From: PNON01 sp963757065
Lineage (GTDB): Bacteria; Chloroflexota; Anaerolineae; Anaerolineales; Anaerolineaceae
Direction: 5' to 3'
Assembly (NCBI GenBank): GCA_963757065.1
Contig: CAVWQC010000007.1
Span: 434,001 to 498,000, forward strand
Length of the DNA: 64,000 nucleotides
Position 1 is the first letter of the stretch, and each line of letters opens with the position of its first letter. This document shows positions 8,514 to 15,835 of this stretch, one piece after another. The notes beneath the pieces were generated by a model. That model searched no databases. It was given only the letters and a program-made list of their open reading frames with translations, and was not told where the DNA came from. A program made the translations under genes and the position numbers.

Positions 8514-9455
8514 TTACTGGTTAAAAAGTAGAATAATCCCAGCGAGGGATACAACCACACCCCCCACCGCACGAAAGCTAAGTTTTTCTCCTCGCAGAGC
8601 AATGATCGGCAGAATGAACAATGGGCTGGTGGATAACAATGTTTGAGCAATGGCTACCGGTGCGAATTGGATGGATACCTGCTGCAGCCAGACAGCAGTA
8701 TATGTGCCTAATAATCCTACAACCGCCACCATTCGCATCAATTTCCAGGTAGATACTCTCTTGCCGTTATCATCCTTGCGCAGCCAAAGAAATGCTGACT
8801 TTTTACTTAAAATGATCAGGACTGCCAAATAGATTATTCCTGCCAGGAGTCGGATGATGGATGTTTGCAGGGCAGATATGGTAACACCCGGTGCTGTCAT
8901 GGCATAACGGGAAATGACTGCGCCAACAGCTTGAGCGAGTGCGGCGATCACCGCAAATTGTATTCCCTTTTTATAATTGATCTGTATATTTTCTTCAGTT
9001 ATTTGTTCTTCAGTGATCACCCATGCAATGCCAGCTATGGTGATCACGATCCCCAGCCAACCGGTAAGGGAGATGGATTCCCCCATAAATATCCATGCAA
9101 GCGCTCCTGTCATGGGAGGGGCCAGCATTCCCAGCAGTAAGGCAAAACGGGAACCCAGGTGATTCAAAGATTCAAAATAAGCGGTATCACCTATTCCAAC
9201 GCCGACAATACCAGAGATGATTAACAAACCAATTGTAGCAATTGGCATCACAAGTGCTTGTTCCCGCAGCAACAGGGACGTTACCAGCATTAGTCCGACT
9301 GCCAGTATGCCTTTGACCAGGTTTAGTTCAACAGGTGGGATGCTTTTCCCCAGGTTGCGGAAAATGATGGCTGAGATCGCCCAAAGTAACGCGGAAATCA
9401 GAGCTGCAATACCGCCTATTATTAATGGTGAAATTCCCTGAGAAATATTTAACAA
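8514..9455 (-). CDS. EamA/DMT-superfamily transporter
   Basis: A 313-residue, strongly hydrophobic protein with about ten predicted membrane helices arranged as two EamA repeats of five. The first half contains AISAIIFRNLGKSIPP and the second AQAVGAVISRYAM, the duplicated drug/metabolite transporter signature. Export of amino acids or other metabolites is the usual role, but the substrate is not visible. The start is TTG at 9453-9455 with GGAG eight bases upstream on the minus strand; no closer ATG fits. Followed at 51 bases by the PyrK-like gene, so the two may be cotranscribed. Confidence 0.85.
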   Translation of the reverse strand: MLNISQGISPLIIGGIAALISALLWAISAIIFRNLGKSIPPVELNLVKGILAVGLMLVTSLLLREQALVMPIATIGLLIISGIVGVGIGDTAYFESLNHLGSRFALLLGMLAPPMTGALAWIFMGESISLTGWLGIVITIAGIAWVITEEQITEENIQINYKKGIQFAVIAALAQAVGAVISRYAMTAPGVTISALQTSIIRLLAGIIYLAVLIILSKKSAFLWLRKDDNGKRVSTWKLMRMVAVVGLLGTYTAVWLQQVSIQFAPVAIAQTLLSTSPLFILPIIALRGEKLSFRAVGGVVVSLAGIILLFNQ

Positions 9456-9555
9456 AATGGAACTCCTGCAATGGAATTAATTGGAAAATTATAGCACGAA
9501 CTTTTTCTCGGAGGTTGGATTGAGGATGGCAATCCGGAATCCAACATTCTTATCA

Positions 9556-9589
9556 TAGTCGGATTTCGCTGCGCTCTATCCGACCTACG
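9556..9589. repeat. REP-like palindromic repeat, unit 1
   Basis: GTCGGAT (9558-9564) and ATCCGAC (9578-9584) form a 7-bp stem around a GC-rich loop, followed by CTACGATT. Together with the neighbouring unit, which ends in the same CCGACCTACGA, it looks like a pair of extragenic palindromes. It lies in the 265-base gap between two divergent operons and has no coding potential. Confidence 0.65.
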
Positions 9590-9599
9590 ATTCCTTTTT

Positions 9600-9657
9600 G
9601 TCGGGTTTCGGTGAATCCCTCGACGTGCTCGGGAACCGGCTCAACCCGACCTACGAA
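9600..9657. repeat. REP-like palindromic repeat, unit 2
   Basis: GTCGGGTT (9600-9607) and AACCCGAC (9643-9650) are perfect 8-bp arms around a 35-nt GC-rich centre, followed by CTACGAAT as in unit 1. Similar GTCGGGTT / AACCCGAC palindromes are widespread extragenic repeats in bacteria and may be moved by REP-associated tyrosine transposases; no such transposase lies in the window. Confidence 0.65.
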
Positions 9658-9720
9658 TTATTTATACCGATATTTATTCCAGTGTATAATTTAGGAAAAT
9701 TAACTCTAATGGAGATGGCG

Positions 9721-10129
9721 ATGAGCGAAGGGAAAATCAGAAGTCTTAATTGCAAAACCTGGTCTGGATGGACATGATCGTGGGGCCAAAGTGATCGCAC
9801 GCGCCTTGCGGGATGCAGGAATGGAAGTGATCTATACAGGTCTGAGGCAGACACCCGAAATGATAGCTGAAGCTGCCCTTCAGGAAGATGTTAACGCAGT
9901 GGGTTTGTCCATTCTATCCGGAGCGCATATGGCATTGGTTCCCAGAGTCGTGGAATTGCTCCGAAAACAGGGTCAGGAAAATGTAGCTCTTTTTCTGGGC
10001 GGAATCATTCCAGAAGAGGATATTCCTGCGCTCATGGAAATGGGTGTGGCGGCCATATACGGACCTGGAACATCCACCCAGGTGGTTACTGAAGCGATTA
10101 AAAAGGTGGTTGAGAAGCAGGCAGCTTAA
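9721..10129 (+). CDS. B12-binding subunit of methylmalonyl-CoA mutase type, frameshifted
   Basis: Small stand-alone cobalamin-binding protein equivalent to the C-terminal domain of methylmalonyl-CoA mutase. The +1 frame reads VLIAKPGLDGHDRGAKVIA, with the D-x-H-x-x-G motif whose His ligates cobalt. GGIIPEED and GVAAIYGPGTS follow, as in the family. This frame has no usable start: going upstream it meets TGA at 9720-9722. ATG at 9721, with GGAG at 9711-9714, opens MSEGKIR in frame 0, and one extra base at about 9740-9742 separates it from the cobalamin domain. Joined, it gives 135 residues, normal for the family. Ten bases before meaB. The large catalytic subunit is not in the window, so other isomerases such as isobutyryl-CoA mutase remain possible. 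Confidence 0.82.
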
Positions 10130-10138
10130 GCAAATCTC

Positions 10139-11158
10139 ATGCATCGAAATATTGACCCACAACAATTAGCCGCCAGCATTCTATCAGGCAATCGGCTTTC
10201 ACTGGCGCGTGCCTGTACAGAAATTGAAAATGACACCGACGCTGGGGAGCAGACCCTATCCATTCTATTCCCAAACGGCGGTAAAGCGCATTTGGTAGGG
10301 GTAACAGGCTCTCCTGGAACTGGTAAGTCCTCCCTGGTAAATCAATTGGCTTATTATTATCGTAAGCTGCATCCGGATGCCAAAGTGGCAGTTATTGCTG
10401 TGGATCCGACCAGCCCTTTCACCGGGGGAGCAGTTTTGGGTGACCGGGTCAGAATGCGGGATCTGGCCGGCGACGACCATGTATTTATTCGCTCCATGGC
10501 CACCCGGGGTGCTTTGGGAGGTATTTCCAGGCAGACCACCGCTCTGGCTCTTCTATTCGATTGTGCCGGGTACGAGCTGGTCTTTATTGAAACAGTTGGT
10601 GCAGGCCAGAGCGAGGTGGATATTGTTCGCCTGGCGCATACGACCATCGTGGTGGAAGCTCCAGGATTGGGTGACGAGATTCAAGCAATAAAAGCCGGAA
10701 TCCTGGAAATTGCGGATATTTTAGTGGTCAACAAGGCGGACCACCCTGGTGTGGAATCAACGGAACGTGCTCTAAAAATGATGCTCGAAATGGCAAAAGA
10801 TCGGGTAAGGGTGTATCCAAATTCCCATAGTGACCTGGGTATTGAAACATCTGACCCGGATCAAAATTCCCGGGAGGTTTGGATGCCCTCTGTCCTGCGC
10901 ACGATTGCCATCGAAAAGAAGGGTATAGTCGAGGTCGTTGAGGAGATCTCCAGACACCGTGAATGGTTAAAACTAAATGGGAATTGGGGGCTGAAAGAGC
11001 GGCAGAGAATTCAGATGGATATCGTAAATATGTTAACAGATCACCTGTATGAACAGTGGCTCCAGCATAAATCTCCCGAGTTACTACAGGACAAAATTAA
11101 CCAGGTTGTAGACCGCAAAATATCACCCTATCAGGCGGTTTCTGATCTGTTAGAATAA
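10139..11158 (+). CDS. meaB: MeaB/ArgK GTPase, mutase chaperone
   Basis: G3E-family P-loop GTPase of 339 residues that guards assembly and cofactor loading of adenosylcobalamin-dependent acyl-CoA mutases. Visible motifs: Walker A GSPGTGKSS (residues 57-65), AVDPTSPFTGGAVLGDRVRM with the Switch I region, FIETVGAGQSEVD (Walker B and base-off loop), and NKAD around 199-202 for guanine recognition. Length fits the family. It begins ten bases after the B12-binding subunit, a conserved arrangement that supports a propionate or methylmalonyl-CoA isomerisation pathway. Confidence 0.95.
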   Translation: MHRNIDPQQLAASILSGNRLSLARACTEIENDTDAGEQTLSILFPNGGKAHLVGVTGSPGTGKSSLVNQLAYYYRKLHPDAKVAVIAVDPTSPFTGGAVLGDRVRMRDLAGDDHVFIRSMATRGALGGISRQTTALALLFDCAGYELVFIETVGAGQSEVDIVRLAHTTIVVEAPGLGDEIQAIKAGILEIADILVVNKADHPGVESTERALKMMLEMAKDRVRVYPNSHSDLGIETSDPDQNSREVWMPSVLRTIAIEKKGIVEVVEEISRHREWLKLNGNWGLKERQRIQMDIVNMLTDHLYEQWLQHKSPELLQDKINQVVDRKISPYQAVSDLLE

Positions 11159-11175
11159 ATTATGTAACATGTACA

Positions 11176-11208
11176 AATGGATGTTCCATATATGGAGGAA
11201 CATTCATT
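11176..11208. promoter_or_regulatory. Inverted repeat abutting the aspS -35 box
   Basis: Arms AATGGATGTTCC (11176-11187) and GGAACATTCATT (11197-11208) pair at 11 of 12 positions around nine bases. There is no T-run, and the right arm overlaps the first two bases of the predicted aspS -35 box, so it may be an operator or a 3' stabilising hairpin for meaB mRNA. The right arm contains GAACATTC, half of the lexA operator seen at 1803, but the second half-site is absent. Confidence 0.5.
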
Positions 11209-11234
11209 GATAAACTGCTGGAATAACGTATAAT
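11207..11234 (+). promoter_or_regulatory. aspS promoter
   Basis: TTGATA (11207-11212), a 16-nt spacer, and a perfect TATAAT (11229-11234), 77 bases before the aspS start. Good agreement with the sigma-70-type consensus. Confidence 0.7.
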
Positions 11235-11310
11235 AACTCCATTCGAAATTATTCATTGAGCAGGGAAGTATCCCCACCTATCAGGTGTTTTACAGTATTG
11301 GAGCAATCAT

Positions 11311-12630
11311 ATGGAACGAACATTAATTAAAGAACTGCGTGGTCAGGTCGGTAAAGAAGTCAAGATCAAAGGCTGGCTGCAGAAACTGCGCGACCAAAAG
11401 AAGATGCAATTCCTGGTCGTGAGAGATCACACTGGTGCAGTTCAAGTCGTCTTCGAAAAAGCTGCGAATGAAGAGCTTGCAGCAACCATCTCAGGGATTA
11501 CCACCGAAAGCGCGATCGAAATTACCGGACTGGTGATCGATAACCCGGTGGTTAAATTAGGCGGTTTGGAAATGCAGTTGAAGACCATCTGGGTTGAAAG
11601 CCTGGCTGATTCTCCGCTTCCATTGGATCCCTTCGCGGAGACCCTTCCGGAAATCGACTACCGGCTGGATTGGCGTTATCTGGATCTGCGCCGGCCAGAA
11701 ATGGCTCTGATCTTCAGGGTGCAAACCACTGCTGAAATGGCCATGCGGGAGTATTGGATCAAGGATGGTTTCAGGGAGATGCATTCGCCCAAGATCATGG
11801 GCACTCCCAGTGAAAGCGGGGCTGAGCTGTTTGAAGTGCAGTATTTTGAACGAAAAGCATTTTTATCCCAGTCTCCGCAGTTCTACAAACAGATGGCCAT
11901 GGCTGCCGGGTATGACAAGGTCTTTGAGATTGGTCCGGTGTTTCGTGCGGATCCCAGTTTTACTTCCCGCCATATGACAGAATTCACCGGTGTGGATGTA
12001 GAGATCAGTTGGATCGACAGCCACGATGATGTGATGAAGTTCCACGAAGAGTGGCTGGCTTATGTGTACAAACGGGTGAAAGAACTCCATGGAGATGAGA
12101 TCAAAGAACGATTGGGGGTCGATATTGTGGTTCCAACCACGCCATTCCCACGTTTGACCATGAGCGAAGCTTATGCAATATTAAAAGCGCAGGATTATGC
12201 TCTTCCACCAGAACGTAAAGGCGATATTGATCCGGGCGGAGAACGTCTCCTCGGGAAGCATGTAAAGGAAAAATACGGCAACGATTTCGTATTCGTGACA
12301 GATTGGCCGATTGCCGTCAGACCGTTCTATCATATGCGATACGAAGATAATCCGCAGATCACCAAGAGCTTCGATCTTTTAGGTAATGGTCTTGAGATCA
12401 CCACCGGTGCACAACGCGAGCATCGCATCGATATTTTGCTCAAGCAGGCAAAAGAGAAAGGCCTATCGCCTGAACCCATCCAATTCTATCTGGATTTCTT
12501 CCGATACGGCTGCCCGCCGCATGGAGGATTTGGCATGGGTCTAAACCGTTTGTTGATGGTCTTACTGGGATTAAATAATGTCCGTGAAGCCACATACTTG
12601 TTCCGTGGTCCGAACAGGTTAAGTCCGTAA
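11311..12630 (+). CDS. aspS: Aspartyl-tRNA synthetase, archaeal type
   Basis: Class II aminoacyl-tRNA synthetase charging tRNA-Asp. At 439 residues it lacks the large GAD insertion of the usual 590-residue bacterial enzyme and looks like the compact archaeal/eukaryal form. The N-terminal OB-fold anticodon-binding domain covers about 1-105, followed by DYRLDWRYLDLRRPE. Motif 2 is VFRADPSFTSRHMTEFTGVD and motif 3 is GGFGMGLNRLLMVLLGL near 405-421. The archaeal type is often non-discriminating and also makes Asp-tRNA-Asn for GatCAB amidation; whether this applies here depends on whether the genome has AsnRS. Own promoter upstream; followed 40 bases later by a GNAT gene. Confidence 0.92.
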   Translation: MERTLIKELRGQVGKEVKIKGWLQKLRDQKKMQFLVVRDHTGAVQVVFEKAANEELAATISGITTESAIEITGLVIDNPVVKLGGLEMQLKTIWVESLADSPLPLDPFAETLPEIDYRLDWRYLDLRRPEMALIFRVQTTAEMAMREYWIKDGFREMHSPKIMGTPSESGAELFEVQYFERKAFLSQSPQFYKQMAMAAGYDKVFEIGPVFRADPSFTSRHMTEFTGVDVEISWIDSHDDVMKFHEEWLAYVYKRVKELHGDEIKERLGVDIVVPTTPFPRLTMSEAYAILKAQDYALPPERKGDIDPGGERLLGKHVKEKYGNDFVFVTDWPIAVRPFYHMRYEDNPQITKSFDLLGNGLEITTGAQREHRIDILLKQAKEKGLSPEPIQFYLDFFRYGCPPHGGFGMGLNRLLMVLLGLNNVREATYLFRGPNRLSP

Positions 12631-12670
12631 GCTTAGTTATGAAATATTTTCCATACCAGGAGCTACCGAT

Positions 12671-13222
12671 ATGATCTTTGGGAAGAACATCAGGTTTAGA
12701 GCACCAGAAAAGTCAGATATTCCACAATGGGTGGAGTGGCTGAATGATCCGGATGTGATCAAAGGACTTCTAATGCCGCATCCTCTGGGGTTGGAAGATG
12801 AAAATACCTGGTTTGAAGCCATGATGAAACGACCCATGGAAGAGCATACCATGGTGATCGAAGTGAAGGACGCCAAAGGCTGGCATATGGTCGGCAATAT
12901 TGGTTTTGACCATGTAGATTGGCTAAATGCCAGTGCCGAGTGCGGTATTTTTATCGGGAATAAAACTTCTTGGGATAAAGGTATCGGAACCGAAGCCATG
13001 CAGTTAATGTTAAAACATGGTTTTGAATCTTTAAATCTTCACCGAATTTGGCTGCGTGTATATGCAACTAATGAGAGAGCAATCCGGTGTTACGAAAAAG
13101 CAGGTTTCGTGCATGAGGGAGCTTTTCGTGAAGGTGAATATAAACACGGCAAATACATAGATGTCAAAATCATGAGCGTCCTGCGGACAGAGTGGAAAAT
13201 TGACATGGCTCATGAAGTATAA
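12671..13222 (+). CDS. GNAT family N-acetyltransferase (RimJ/RimL-like)
   Basis: A 183-residue acetyltransferase of the GNAT fold that uses acetyl-CoA. The order of elements is typical of the RimJ/RimL/SpeG branch: LRAPEKSD-type N-terminus (here FRAPEKSDIPQWVEWLND), VGNIGFDHVDW, GIFIGNKTSWDKGIGTEA with the Q/R-x-x-G-x-G/A-type CoA loop, then LNLHRIWLRVYATNERAI and CYEKAGFVHEGAFRE. GGAG lies upstream of the ATG. It could modify ribosomal protein N-termini, polyamines or small molecules; the substrate is not predictable. Ends just before a very strong palindromic terminator, so aspS and this gene probably form one transcript. Confidence 0.85.
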   Translation: MIFGKNIRFRAPEKSDIPQWVEWLNDPDVIKGLLMPHPLGLEDENTWFEAMMKRPMEEHTMVIEVKDAKGWHMVGNIGFDHVDWLNASAECGIFIGNKTSWDKGIGTEAMQLMLKHGFESLNLHRIWLRVYATNERAIRCYEKAGFVHEGAFREGEYKHGKYIDVKIMSVLRTEWKIDMAHEV

Positions 13223-13243
13223 AAATTAATTGATCTTATGGTC

Positions 13244-13276
13244 AAGACAACCTGCCCCGGGGCAGGTTGTCTTTAT
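13244..13276. terminator. Perfect palindromic terminator between GNAT gene and prs
   Basis: Arms AAGACAACCTGCCCC (13244-13258) and GGGGCAGGTTGTCTT (13259-13273) form an uninterrupted 30-bp palindrome. Leading AA and trailing TT plus TATT give a weak U-tract. Very stable stem of about 13 bp with a CCGG tip; probably a terminator or mRNA-protecting hairpin. Confidence 0.8.
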
Positions 13277-13328
13277 TACATGATATGACTTAATATTCGT
13301 GAAAGTCTGGATGATATTTTATAACAAC

Positions 13329-13356
13329 ATGACATCTACCCATAGCTTTATATAAT
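13329..13356 (+). promoter_or_regulatory. prs promoter
   Basis: ATGACA (13329-13334), 16-nt spacer, TATAAT (13351-13356), 62 bases before the prs start. Five of six matches at -35 and a perfect -10. Confidence 0.65.
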
Positions 13357-13417
13357 AGATTTATATTACAATTAGAAGGAAGATGAGAATAAGGATAACC
13401 GACCAAGGAGGTTCAGG

Positions 13418-14404
13418 ATGATTGATGCCCGGCACGATGTTGGAATGTATGGTGATATCAAGTTGTATGCTGGGACTTCCAGTCCAATGCTTGCTCAGGC
13501 AGTCGCATCCTATTTGAATAAACCTTTGTGCGGGCGGGATATTATCAATTTTCCCAATGATAATCTCTTTGTGAAATTGCACAGTTCGGTTAGAGGTCAG
13601 GATTGTTACGTGATTCAGACCACTTCTGTACCAGTCCATAGAAATTTAATGGAAATGCTGATCCTTATCCAGACGTTAAGGCTGGATTCAGCTGCCCGCA
13701 TCACTGCTGTAATCCCATATCTTTGTTATGCCCGTTCAGATAAAAAAGATCAGCCCAGGATACCAATCACTGCCCGCCTGGTCGCAGATATGATCGAAAT
13801 CGCCGGAGCAGACCGTTATATCACCCTTGATCTCCATGCTGGCCAGATACAGGGATTTTTCTCCATTCCCGGAGATGTGCTTTCAGCTTTTCATATTCTT
13901 GCCGATTACTTGTTTGACTTAAAAAATGATCTCGTCAACCCTGTGATATTAACAGCCGATCTTGGATTTGCAAAAAAAGCCCGGGATTTTGCAGCTCACC
14001 TGGATGCACCAATGGCTTTCATCGAAAAACGGCGCAGTGGAAATGACGCAAAATCGCAGGCAATGACCATTATTGGTGACGTCGATGGCAAGGATGTGAT
14101 CCTGGTTGATGATGAAATCGACACCGGTGGATCAATGGTTCAGGCAGTAAATATTGCCAAAGATAATGGTGCTCGGGATATCTATATGGTATTTATCCAT
14201 CCCGGACTAAACGCCAATGCTGCAGAACGACTATCGGATCTGCCAGTCAAAGAGTTCATTACTACCGATACAATTCCCATTCCTGAAGCCAAAAGCAAAT
14301 TGTTCGGAAACCGTTTAAAAATCCTCTCTGTGGCCCCATTGCTGGGAGAAGTCATCTGCCGGGCACATGAAGGACGAAGTGTCGGCGAAATGTTTAATGA
14401 ATAA
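13418..14404 (+). CDS. prs: Ribose-phosphate pyrophosphokinase (PRPP synthetase)
   Basis: Makes 5-phosphoribosyl-1-pyrophosphate from ribose 5-phosphate and ATP for nucleotide, histidine and tryptophan synthesis. The 328-residue protein shows the pyrophosphate/ATP region ARSDKKDQPRIPITARLVA, the signature YITLDLHAGQIQGFF, the catalytic lysine loop AFIEKRR and the PRPP-binding VILVDDEIDTGGSM. An ideal AAGGAGG precedes the ATG. Length is slightly above the usual 310-320. It is followed eight bases later by mutM, so the two are probably cotranscribed. Confidence 0.96.
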   Translation: MIDARHDVGMYGDIKLYAGTSSPMLAQAVASYLNKPLCGRDIINFPNDNLFVKLHSSVRGQDCYVIQTTSVPVHRNLMEMLILIQTLRLDSAARITAVIPYLCYARSDKKDQPRIPITARLVADMIEIAGADRYITLDLHAGQIQGFFSIPGDVLSAFHILADYLFDLKNDLVNPVILTADLGFAKKARDFAAHLDAPMAFIEKRRSGNDAKSQAMTIIGDVDGKDVILVDDEIDTGGSMVQAVNIAKDNGARDIYMVFIHPGLNANAAERLSDLPVKEFITTDTIPIPEAKSKLFGNRLKILSVAPLLGEVICRAHEGRSVGEMFNE

Positions 14405-14412
14405 TCAAATTT

Positions 14413-15255
14413 ATGCCTGAATCACCTGAAGTAGAGACAATTGCACGCAACCTGCGGGAAGGCACCGCGGGTTGTTTTGCATTACCCGGGCAGACGATCT
14501 CAGGGTATAAATTATTCTGGCAAAAAACTCTTACCGAACCAACGGCTGAAATTTTAGAACAGTTGCTACCCGGACAGGTGGTGAAGAACGTAACCAGAAG
14601 GGCCAAGTATCTGGTCATTACTCTCAGCAGGCATACAATTCTGATCCACTTGCGAATGTCTGGTGATCTTCTCACCTGTGCAGATGATTTTGACCCAGGA
14701 TTAAAGCATATCCGTTTTGAGTTGGAATTCCTTGAAGGTGGAAGGCTTTTATTCAATGACCCGCGCAAATTTGGAAGAATTTGGGTGGTTGAAGACCCAC
14801 AAGTCATACTGGGGAAACTCGGTCCGGAACCTTTGGATGAATTCTTTACACCAGAAGAATTATATAGGCTATTGCACACCAAAAAACGCATGATTAAATC
14901 TCTGTTACTCGACCAGGGTTTCATAGCCGGCCTGGGTAATATATATACTGATGAATCACTTCATCTGGCAGGGATTCACCCGTTAACGATTTCTGCAAAC
15001 CTGGGCTTTCAAACATCGAAAAAACTCCTTGAGTCGATCCGGCAAGTATTGAAGGATGGAATTGACCGTAACGGGTCAAGTATCGATTGGGTCTATCGAG
15101 GTGGTGAATATCAGAATGATTTCAGGGTTTATGGGCGAACCGGACAAGCTTGCAATGTCTGTGGAACCATTATTGAGAGAATAGTTGTCGGCCAAAGAGG
15201 AACTCATTTATGCCCAACGTGCCAGGTTCTTCATATATCTAGGGAAAAGGAATAG
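14413..15255 (+). CDS. mutM: Formamidopyrimidine-DNA glycosylase
   Basis: Base-excision repair glycosylase/AP lyase that removes 8-oxoguanine and formamidopyrimidines. The N-terminus MPESPEVETI presents catalytic Pro2 and Glu3 (after Met removal, Pro is the nucleophile). The conserved RAKYLVI lysine, HLRMSGDL, the helix-two-turn-helix segment with GLGNIYTDESLHLAGIHP, and the C-terminal zinc finger with Cys247, Cys250, Cys267 and Cys270 are all present. Length 280 is normal. It begins eight bases after prs, and only four bases separate its stop from the next gene. Confidence 0.96.
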   Translation: MPESPEVETIARNLREGTAGCFALPGQTISGYKLFWQKTLTEPTAEILEQLLPGQVVKNVTRRAKYLVITLSRHTILIHLRMSGDLLTCADDFDPGLKHIRFELEFLEGGRLLFNDPRKFGRIWVVEDPQVILGKLGPEPLDEFFTPEELYRLLHTKKRMIKSLLLDQGFIAGLGNIYTDESLHLAGIHPLTISANLGFQTSKKLLESIRQVLKDGIDRNGSSIDWVYRGGEYQNDFRVYGRTGQACNVCGTIIERIVVGQRGTHLCPTCQVLHISREKE

Positions 15256-15259
15256 GAAA

Positions 15260-15742
15260 ATGAACTGTCAATTTTGTGGATCAGAAATTCCTGCAAAAAG
15301 TACAAAGTGTCCAAGGTGCGGTGCTAATCAGAATTTGGATGCAGCCATACCACCGCCATCACCATATTACAATGAGGTCATCCCACCAACACCTCCTGAG
15401 GTGGTTGCACCAGAGATGGTTGTTCCACCAATACCCCCTCCGGCTCCAATTACTCCACAGAGTTTCATTCCACCTGCATCCATTAAAACCGATCGCTCCA
15501 TGCTTGCACTCATAGCACTTATCCTAGGTATCGTGGGGATTCCCTTTGCTTTTATGCTGGCAGGCTGCTCCTTGCCTCTTAATGCGATCGGAATTTTTCT
15601 TGCCTGGATGGGCTTAAAATCAGAACGCCGGGGGATGGCGATCATAGCCATGGTGCTAAATATAGGCACGATCATTGCTGTGATCATCTTTTTCTTTGTG
15701 TTTGCCGGGCTTATTGCTTACGGAATATTCCAGGGAAACTAG
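15260..15742 (+). CDS. Zinc-ribbon DUF4190-type membrane protein
   Basis: 160 residues from ATG 15260 (GGAA just upstream). The first 25 residues form a zinc ribbon with Cys3, Cys6, Cys17 and Cys20 (MNCQFCGSEIP, KCPRCGANQ). A proline-rich linker of about 60 residues (IPPPSPYY, PPIPPPAP) follows. Then come two membrane helices (about 82-107 and 130-155) separated by GLKSERRGMAI, which match the DUF4190 arrangement. The likely topology is a cytoplasmic ribbon tethered to the membrane. No function is known; similar architecture recurs in Anaerolineae. Followed by a terminator. Confidence 0.75.
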   Translation: MNCQFCGSEIPAKSTKCPRCGANQNLDAAIPPPSPYYNEVIPPTPPEVVAPEMVVPPIPPPAPITPQSFIPPASIKTDRSMLALIALILGIVGIPFAFMLAGCSLPLNAIGIFLAWMGLKSERRGMAIIAMVLNIGTIIAVIIFFFVFAGLIAYGIFQGN

Positions 15743-15768
15743 ACATAACTTCCTGGTAACGAGGTTTA

Positions 15769-15798
15769 ATGCCACCCGGGAGGGTGGTATTATTATTG
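15769..15798 (+). terminator. Terminator after zinc-ribbon gene
   Basis: Stem ATGCCACCC / GGGTGGTAT (15769-15777 and 15782-15790, one G-T pair) with loop GGGA, followed by the T-rich TATTATT. Ends the prs-mutM transcript. Confidence 0.75.
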
Positions 15799-15835
15799 CA
15801 ATTGTAGGAAAGATCACCTGAGAAAAGGTAATTTA

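Noticed and set aside
9556..9657. CRISPR array at the palindromic repeats
   Set aside because: Only two units of unequal arms and loop, with no regular spacers or cas genes.
9739..9780. B12-subunit start by an alternative codon such as GTG at 9791
   Set aside because: That start would remove the D-x-H-x-x-G cobalt ligand, which is encoded upstream in the same frame. A frameshift after ATG 9721 explains the data better.
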